Shown in pieces: positions 56,249 to 64,000 of a DNA stretch of 64,000 bases (positions are counted from its first letter, which is position 1; each line of letters starts with the position of its first letter). This stretch comes from Tillandsia leiboldiana (taxonomy: Eukaryota; Streptophyta; Magnoliopsida; Poales; Bromeliaceae). The stretch spans positions 26,516,825-26,580,824 of the forward strand of contig CM055069.1 in NCBI GenBank assembly GCA_029204045.2. The letters run 5' to 3'. Both the position numbers and the translations under genes were made by a program. The notes beneath the pieces were generated by a model. The model saw only the letters and a program-made list of their open reading frames with translations, had not been told where the DNA came from and searched no databases.

Positions 56249-59200
56249 GAGTTGCAAAAACAACCAGGGCAATGACAGACCGCCACATATATAGAAGAGT
56301 CCCAATCCCCAATGGAATTGAGCCTTTTCTATATATGCACGGCTAGCTTGGCAACAATCATCAGAGTACTAACTACGTACAACTACATGCAAAAGTTACA
56401 ATTAACTTTACAATTATTTACATCTGAATTACAACTCTTTCCTTTAACATCAAATAATACATGAACTTTCGGCTGTCCAGGGTCAACATCTAACACGGAA
56501 TCTCACCAACACGTCCCGACATCCCAGCACCCGCTCGGCCTGAAAAACAGTCACCCGAGGGTGTGAGACACACCGGAGTGTATCCCAGTGGGCACGACGA
56601 GCCGAGAAATAGCAGATCGTACCTACTGGTATACAATACTAGAGGATAGTAATAATCAGGGGTTAGGGTAAAGCAGATATATAACTGGTGCTGTAAAGAA
56701 AGCAAAACTTATAATCTGGGCACGAGCATGGTAGATAATTTTACCAGAATTTAAAACAGGACAAACATGTATTAGGATAATCAACGCATCAAGGAGTTAG
56801 GACAATCAGCAAGATAACAATGAAACTATAATCAAGGCATCAAGGAGTTAGGACAATCAGCAATATAACAATGAGATTATAATCAAGGCATCAAGGAATT
56901 AGGACAATCAGCAATATAGGTAGATAACTAGAAGCCAGATCAAAGAATCAAAAAAATCATGTTAAAGCAACTTAACAACACATGCATCAAATAGATGAAA
57001 ACACAAAGACCCAATCACAAGCTACCATATTGGCCTTCTCAAGACCTCAGGCAAGGCTGCCCACTTGGCACCACCTGGTTGACATTCCCCAAACTAGGGT
57101 CACGGGTTGCCTCAGCTAACCACTTTACCGGTAAAGTACACCGCTACGGGGGATCAGTCTGCTAGTGTACGTGAAGAACAACGGTGCGGGCGAATCATGT
57201 GCAAATGCTCAAACTGGCGGTCCACTGACCGGGTAATCGGCAACAAGCCGGGAAATCCCCACTGGGATGCAATAACCAAATCAACTGAATCTCAACTCAT
57301 ATGCAAGACCAAGGCAAATCTCAACTCAGCATAAGCTCAACCGAAAAACACAACTCAATCATGCAGACCAACCAAATAATACAAAACTTAAACACATATT
57401 TTTAAGAAAACTATTTTGAAAAGTCCACACCCCGAAGAGCATTGCCCTCGTCCTATCAAACAAGAACAGACTCAGGCGACACTACGAAGCTTGGGTTTCC
57501 AAACCTCGCAGAGCAATTGCCTTTGTCCTATCAAACAAGAACAGACTCCGGCGACCCTACGAAGCTCGGTAAAAACATCAGTTAAACAAATCTATGTGCT
57601 CAGCAGTGTATCATTTGATCGACAGGACAAACAGGCTTACTCATCAACCATGGAAATGTTCCAAGATAAGATATAAATACCAGATGCACTAAGAATAATC
57701 ATGTAAGGCAGAATAGAACTGATAACAGGCGTAGCTCAACTATCAGATGACCAAACAGGCATGGCAATATGTAGAGCAATAATATAACCACTGGAAACAA
57801 CTAATCAGCAGATATGGTAAAGATCACTAAAGAAGATCATAATCAGGCATAAAGCAGGTATGACGTAGCAAATAACTGAATCAAAGGAAGGGCAGGCTCA
57901 AGCATTGGTAGATCAATATAATAATCAAGCATAGGAGTGCAACTACGAAATGGCCAATCAGTCAAAGCAACTAACAGCAATATATATTGCAACCAAAGGC
58001 AGACAGGCTCAAGATAAACTAGGTTACCAAAAACAGGAGTCCAACCAATACCGTACACCGAGGGCCGAAAAGATCTCGGACCGAAGTTAAACCCACCTGA
58101 TATATCGCAGGCGACTATTTGTATCAACAGATCACTTGAAAACCAGATGTAGATCGAACAGACCTGAATTAAACATATTGTTCAGGAATTAACTTAACTT
58201 TTAATCTAACAGTTTCAAATCAACTTAAAACCTCTTTTTAGCACTGTTTTCGCTCGTTCTTTTTACTGGAAATTCATTTTAACGAACCGTCACTTCCAGT
58301 AGGTGACATTTATCTTGCTGAACACCGTGCTCACCAATTTGCGGCAGCACGGAACCCGAGGAAAACTTCGGGTCATAAAACTCTCCTCTAACATAGCCCT
58401 TTTTGCATTTTTGTTTCTCCGAGACTTCCAACTCTGTTTTTAACGCGAGCATCGCGTTCAGTGACCCCAAAATACCCAGGAGTACACTTTTACAATTTTC
58501 CAAACAGACCCTAACACTGTTTTTAATCAATTATTGCATTAAGGCTTGGTTATGACTCATCTTTGAATCCACATATTTTCAGACAAAACTTTCTATATCA
58601 AACCATCTCTGGATAATGCCAGGATCACAGGGCTTGCCCTAGATGCAGCCCAGGTTTGCTGGTTCAACCCGAACCAAGCCCTTGCTCTCACATAAGTTCA
58701 CAATGCACCAACCACTTGTCCACACAGATCAAGATTGATCTGAAGTGAGCATCAAGCTCAGGGGACCTTCCTGAGTAAGTTTGATATACAACTTGAAGCT
58801 TAATTCTGCCTCGAAGTTCTTTGAGACATTTCCTCAAACACTTGGCATGCACCATATATACAAAGCTTCACAACAACTTCCCCGAGTTGGTTCTCAGCCA
58901 ATTCTGCACCTTAAGCCCTCAAACTTGGAAGGAAAGTTTCCACATAACTTCCTCTACAACTCCTGCAAGCCTGGGGCATCTTTGCACCCATGGTTGGCTG
59001 CGGGCAAGGTGGAGAAGATGACTCCATTGCTTTGAAATTCGTGACCAGCAACCTAAGGCATCTGGGATCAAATGACTTGGCCAACTAGGTGCTAAATCAC
59101 TCAAGAAAACTTTCTGTGCCAGTGGCCGGCAACAAAACACGGCGGCGACGGCGGTGGAGCAAAGCTCCATTTCGAGCTTTCTTCAACAATGGCAACTTTG

Positions 59201-60825
59201 CTATTGTCCGCTTTAAGGTGCAAAGAACAGCACCACAAGCTTTCTAGCAAGCTTTTGAGAAGCTCTGGCCATGTCCCTGTCGTCGGAGATCGCCGGACGG
59301 CCGGCCGCCATTAACGGCCTCAAACTCGGGTCAACCATGGCACCCACCATTTCGGGCTGCATGGTTGCCATGCAAAAGCATGGGTGGATACCCCTCGACT
59401 CAATAAAGCTTCCTGTACATGTGGCCGGCGGTGGGAAGCCTCGCCGGCGCCGGAGCAACAAGCTCGGCCGAAGGGGTCATCTTCCCCAAACTAGGGCACT
59501 TCCGCACCACCTCCACACAGCATCAAAACACTCCAAATTTGGAGGGAAGCAAGAACAGGTCAATAGGAAGAAGACCATCACTTTACTTTTCATTAAAAAT
59601 CGCCGTAAGCAAAGAAAGCTCGGGGCGGAGCTCCGGCGGTGCAACTTGGCCGCCGGCCAACCGGAGCTTTTCCCATTTCATGGGTGGTCTGGAAATAATC
59701 CTTAGGCTATAGGGAAGATACTTCCAAAGGTCTTGGGTCTGAAAAACCATTGGATCAATAGGACTCACCTCGCCGGAGTTGGAGAAGATGAGGAAGAAGC
59801 CGGTTCTCTCCACGGCCACGCGCAGCCTCCAGCAAGCTCGGGTTTGCTCACCTGGAAGCAGAAGAACTCCCAGAAGTCCAGGAACCCTAGTTGGAGCAAC
59901 TTCTCTCCAATCCTCACCCTTCTCTCTCACTCGGATTTTTTTTTTTCAATGGGGTGATCTCCCTCGGCCACCCCAGCATCCGAGGCTTATGAGGAATAAC
60001 TCTTGGGAGTTAGGAAATCCCAAGAGCCACCTCGTGTAACCTCCACGGGCAGACCAAGAGACACCTTTGCATAAATGCTAGATTTTGCAATTTTGCAAAA
60101 TAACCCTTGTACAAGAAACCCTAAGCCTTAAGGACCCAGCTGTAGCTCACAATTGCATTCAGAACCTTAGTGAATTAAGCTTGTTAATTTTGATACATAA
60201 AATATTAAGGTTTCTTCAAAAATACCCACTTTTTCGGCACCTTTCACGCATTTCGAGACAATCCGGTCACCGTTTTGCGAAGCGGACTTCGCCACGACGT
60301 CCGGCTCGTCGAGACCTGTCAGGTAGCGTGTTTGTTTGGTTCGTTCGACGCCCGGATTAAAAGTCGTTCCATAAAGTTCGACTCAATATAGCGCGTGGCA
60401 CGTACTTCGATGCACCCGGGTCGCCAAACGCGAAATCCGTCAGTGCCATTGCGCTCAGAACGTCGAAAATAGCTAGGATCCATTACTCATACCTCTAGGT
60501 TAAAACTCTAGATAGTGGTTCGGCCATTAGTGAAAGCGAGGGATTAAAAACCGAGGGTTACTATTCACTTTAAGTCGCGGGGCCCGCTTTTTGATTTCTG
60601 ATTTCTGGAAGATCCGACCGTCGGATCGAAAACATATGAATATGAAACTTCTATGTTTCGACGAGACGATCGCAATGGTGATCTCGGATTTTCCAGATCA
60701 GACCCCGATCAAAAGTCGACATTTTAGGGCCACTGTTGCACTACTATCTACTAATTTTTGCTATTTAAATAATTCTGAAAATTATTTAAACCTGAATTCT
60801 GGATTTTAAAATCATGGTTACTACA
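56174..60825 (-). repeat. 5' LTR of the minimal large-LTR element
   Basis: Near-identical to 50928-55570. Structured block 2 is at 56281-56343, block 1 at 57101-57175 and the dyad at 60611-60627. Confidence 0.93.
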
Positions 60826-61362
60826 GCTACCCATGAAAATCTAGAGAAATCATCAACCATAAGAAATATGTACCATTTTTCACCCAATCTAGGTTGACGA
60901 GTTGGCCCCATTAAATCCATATGCAATAATTCTAGTGACCGTTTTGTTCCTACATGGTTCAAATTTTTGTGAATAGATCTAGTTTGTTTTCCCTTTTGAC
61001 ATCCATCCCACACAATGTTCTCTTTGAAGTTCAGTTTAGGAACACCTCTAACAACATCCTTATGTGTAATCCTAGATAGTTCCTTAAAGTTCATGTGACC
61101 TATTCTTTCATGCCAAAGTGTTTCGGTGTCAAGTGAAACTATATTACATTGTTCAATGGGTTTATTAGGAACTACTTAACAATTATTCTGAGATCTAACC
61201 CTTTTAAAAAAGAATGAATGATTTATATCAGTTACAACACATTCTATCACAGAAAAATTAACTGAAAAATCATCATCACACAATTGACTAATGCTTATGA
61301 GATTTGTCTTGAGGCGTCCTTAACATATAAAACATCGTTCAAAACTGGGCCGTTTGGAATAG
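60826..61362 (-). pseudogene. Copia pol: pre-integrase zinc region and start of integrase core (outer Copia)
   Basis: The minus frame keeps LKTNLISISQLCDDDFSV-type sequence before integrase, then TLWHERIGHMNFKELSRI with the two His of the HHCC zinc site. The paired Cys motif reads W-D-G-C in place of C-x-x-C, so one zinc ligand is lost. The first catalytic Asp region (HMDLMGP and FLMVDDFSRFSWV) is present. A TAA at 61176-61178 and a frameshift near 61312 break the frame. It is cut at 60826 by the gctac insertion and on the right near 61362 by another LTR. Confidence 0.85.
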
Positions 61363-62623
61363 TGTGTGGGTTATGAATAATATGGATCTGAATAGGGGAA
61401 AAACCACATAGAAGGGGGGGTGAATAGGGAAAAACAATAAACACACCAAATCATTGCGTAAAAAATAACCCAATGCGGAAAATAAATAAAGTACGCAAGA
61501 TTTACGTGGAAAACTCCGTCATAGGAGTAAAAACCACGGGACCGATAACACGGCGAAATCCACTAAGATTAAACACGTACAAGGTGATTTACCGTAACCC
61601 TACGACTCAACCTTTTCCATACGCTCCTAGTTGATCTTCTCCGCTCGCTCCGAACGCTCCTTGAATCCACGATTTGCGTCCCAACGCCGAATCCACGACG
61701 TTCAACGTCGAATCCACGACGTTCAACCGAATCCACGGTCTTCACCAATGCGGCACGTCTCGATCACACGAACTCGCCTCGCTCCGAATCCACGAGAGCG
61801 GTAGCACCTTGAATCCACAAGGCCACGCGAATCCTCGCGCCGATTTTGAGAAATCGTTGTTTTTGTTTGGTGATGATCTTCCGAATACTTAGATCAGAGA
61901 TAGATAAGAAAATACCATCTAAGTATTCTTCAATTTGATTCTATGAAAAATAGGAGTTTGGAAACCCTAGAATCAAATTGAACATTATAGATAAAGAAAC
62001 ATGAATTTAATCGCGTTTTCCTTTCTTCACTATATTTGTGGATTTTTCTATAATCTTTCGATTTTCTCGATTAATTCTCGGTTCTATATCCTTTTTCCCA
62101 TTCTCCTAAAAGATGAAATTAGGGTTTATTTATAGGTTAGAAACCTTTGGAAAGAGATAAGCATAAAAAACTGACTTAACATAATTTTTCCCGCACGGCG
62201 GTTCGGACTGGATTTGGCTGATCCGGACTGTCGTCTTTTTCCAGAAATTTTCCTGAAAAAACAGTTCAGGGTCCGGACTGGAATTTCCTGATCTGGACTG
62301 TTCATGCGATTTTGCAGAAATTAAGGTTCAGGGTACGGACTGGAACAGGGGTGGTCCGGACTGGAAAACCGCACGAACTAAACTATGTTCGGGGTCCGGA
62401 CTGGAATGGTTGTCCAGTTTTTTATTTTTAATCAATGAAAACTTATCCAAGTGTTTCTAAACTACACAAATGTATTCGGATCACCAAAATTATTTAGTTA
62501 AACGTACCTGATCATTCAAAATCCATTTTTCTAAAGATTGATGTAGTTGATCCACAATTCTTCATCTTCAATCTTCAAGACTTATACCATTTCACGAAAT
62601 ACGCCAAAACAAAATCCTTAACA
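61363..62623 (-). repeat. 3' LTR of a second Sirevirus-like Copia
   Basis: The left end is near tgtgtggg (61363 or 61365) and the right end is aaatccttaaca at 62623, followed by a PPT (62625-62637, minus). A TATA box (minus: cctataaataaa) is at about 62126-62137. Upstream of it, 62190-62420, lie about seven ccggactg-type repeats. It also has a run of 'cgaatccacga' repeats at 61675-61815, as do the LTRs at 41360 and 48400. The partner LTR is outside the window. Confidence 0.8.
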
Positions 62624-62964
62624 ATCTCCCCCTTTGGCGGTTTCGTGACAAAACAAAAATCCACTTAAAAAATCTTAAAAGATATTTTTGTTGCTATCAC
62701 CATACAACAAAAATTTACAAGTATGATCCAAATAAAAATGAATACAAGAGATAAACTCCTAAAACATACTCTAGACTTAGACGTTTGTACTCTCTGCAAA
62801 AGAAATAATTCTTGACAAAAGAAATCGTTAGATACCTCAAGAATTCAAATATTCAATAAACAATCAGAGAGATAGAGTTTATACTCACCATGACATTAAT
62901 TACCAGATATGTATAAAAATTTAGCAAACAAAGATTCACATATCCCTAATCATTAAAATCCAAA
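62624..62964 (-). other. PPT and 3' internal end of the second Sirevirus-like Copia
   Basis: Matches 7144-7440 of the outer Copia in order and spacing ('ggcggtttcgtgacaaaac', 'tgttgc.atcacca', 'tacaagagat'), so the two elements are siblings. Cut at 62964 by the next insertion. Confidence 0.75.
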
Positions 62965-64000
62965 TGTCACGACCCGGGGTCGAAACTGCGACCCGGGCTC
63001 GCCAACAGATCCGCCGCCTATGCAAAACCCCGCATAGGCGAAGCGTCCTACCTACAAGAAAGGGGTTACAGCTAAACAGATATCAGAGCTATAAAATAAA
63101 AGTGCTGTAAAACTAAAACCAACCATCTGTACAACTGGAATAATGATACAATATCCATCTCCCATAAATGATAATCATACAATATCCTCAAATACAATAA
63201 CCCAGAACTCAACAGGGAGATAACCTGAAAATAATACATCAGTGTACAGGCTCTCAGTACAAGTCAGATCCTCACAATACAATGATCACTCAAAAGCGGA
63301 AAGATAAATAATCTACTGACTGTACTCAGAATCTCCAATGTAGGGGTACTGCTACATTCCACAGACGGGTAGGGATCTAGCTCGCGACTCCCTCGCCTCG
63401 CACAGCAACCGCAGAATCAGCAACACCCGCTCAGACTCTGCAAAACAAAGGAGAGAAAAGAAAGAAGGGGGGGGGGGGGGAAACCCCCAATGGGTGTGAG
63501 AACTACACCAAAAGGGAGTTCTCAGTGGGTACCACCGCCAAGTCCGACGATCTGCCCACGAAGTCTACTAGAGGCATAAGATAACGAGGCAGTAAAAACT
63601 GAATAAGAAAGCTGGAGATACTCTACAGCTACCATGCCTCTATCTAAATGCTCAAAAGGGAAAGACAATGAAAGGTATGCAACCAACCGCACCCGGGGTG
63701 CACAATCGACCCAATCGAGCTGACTGCCACATCTGGTCCAGTCAAGCCTGCGCCTCCCTAGTGTATCAACGTAGGGTGTCCAACTGGACTAATTCGCTAT
63801 CGAATAGTGGCACATGCAGGCTATAGTCGAAATACACTCTCTCTCTTTCTCAGAACGGATAGACTCAAGATCCTCAACCTCTCGCACAACGGTCGAAAAC
63901 TCACAACGACCATGGGACCACTGTTAACCCCAAACGGTTCCCAACAACACTAGCACTGGTCTAAACACAGCTACTAGACTCTACTCAGCCCCCCCTGACA
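62965..64000 (-). mobile_element. Diverged copy of the LARD-like LTR, cut by window end
   Basis: Starts tgtcacgacccggggtcgaaac and follows the first ~1 kb of the LTR at 26774 with many substitutions and small indels. The hairpin at 63015-63045 has the longer stem gcctatgc/gcataggc. A poly-G run lies near 63469-63480. A candidate TSD left half is ccaaa (62960-62964). Confidence 0.85.

Larger units (their letters stand above)
50928..60825 (-). mobile_element. Large-LTR element with only 603 bp of internal sequence
   Basis: LTRs 50928-55570 and 56174-60825 (4643 and 4652 bp; the length difference is in a poly-T run). TSD gctac (50923-50927, 60826-60830). Apart from the poly-T I see about five substitutions over 4.6 kb, so this is the youngest insertion in the window. 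The internal region (55571-56173) holds only PPT, leader and PBS. Both LTRs and the TSD exclude a simple tandem duplication of genomic DNA. Confidence 0.93.
6466..61362 (-). mobile_element. Outer Sirevirus-like Copia retrotransposon, interrupted by at least four insertions
   Basis: Pieces in minus-strand reading order: 61362-60826, 50927-49679, 41359-39804, 13498-12976 and 9968-6466. Joined through the TSDs gctac, ggttg, ttttc and ctgca, they read integrase zinc region, integrase core, RT, RNase H, spacer, accessory ORF, PPT and LTR end. The spacer across the 13498/39804 join matches the uninterrupted spacer of the related element at 45750-46020, which independently supports the join. Gag and the 5' LTR are missing because another LTR cuts the element near 61363. 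The left LTR is replaced by a foldback. Frameshifts, stops and active-site changes show it is long dead. Confidence 0.8.

Noticed and set aside
50928..60825. Segmental tandem duplication of 4.65 kb
   Set aside because: The repeats have TG/CA ends, a PBS and PPT between them and an exact 5-bp TSD outside, so they are LTRs of one element.
1..64000. tRNA, rRNA or organelle DNA
   Set aside because: No cloverleaf, rRNA core or recognisable plastid or mitochondrial gene was seen. The tRNA-iMet matches are only short primer-binding sites.

Overview
The window is a piece of a large plant (angiosperm-type) nuclear genome and holds no convincing host gene. The evidence is Sirevirus-like Copia and Ty3/Gypsy LTR retrotransposons with tRNA-iMet-type primer sites, long AT microsatellites and MITE-like repeats. 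The species cannot be named from the sequence. From about 5 kb to the right edge almost every base belongs to nested LTR retrotransposons. I placed their borders by TG...CA termini, primer-binding sites (PBS), polypurine tracts (PPT) and matching 5-bp target-site duplications (TSDs).

Layout: 1-5070 is AT-rich intergenic DNA with microsatellites, two diverged copies of a ~250-bp repeat, a double-hairpin MITE and a 120-bp tandem duplication. At 5071-6465 lie the LTR, leader and gag start of a Tat-like Gypsy element. At 6466 this gag is cut by a minus-strand Sirevirus-like Copia element (the 'outer Copia') whose pieces run to about 61362. In minus-strand reading order its pieces are integrase (61362-60826, then 50927-50634), integrase end and RT start (50616-49679), RT and RNase H (41359-40214), a spacer (40213-39804, then 13498-12976), an internal promoter-like block (9968-9780), an accessory ORF (9388-7857), a PPT (7157-7145) and a short foldback in place of a normal LTR (7143-6466).

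Into this Copia went: a 3.0-kb solo LTR (9969-12975, TSD ctgca); a 26.3-kb Gypsy nest (13499-39803, TSD ttttc), itself a chimera of three LTR families and holding an 11.8-kb element (26774-38560, TSD gtata); a Copia derivative with gag and the accessory ORF but no pol (41360-49678, TSD ggttg); an element with 4.65-kb LTRs and only 603 bp between them (50928-60825, TSD gctac); and another Sirevirus-like 3' LTR (61363-62623), itself cut at 62965 by one more large LTR.

The main candidates for something new are as follows. (1) An accessory ORF downstream of pol in Sirevirus-like elements, apparently with its own internal promoter whose repeat motifs match those upstream of the LTR TATA box; the pol-less derivative kept both gag and this ORF. 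(2) A stem-loop with a 6-nt self-complementary loop in the leaders of three large-LTR elements, with compensatory stem and loop changes, resembling a retroviral dimerisation signal. (3) Two structured blocks at fixed places near the 3' end of otherwise divergent large LTRs. (4) A ~680-bp inverted chimera of LTR end and pol. All functions are inferred from sequence alone.
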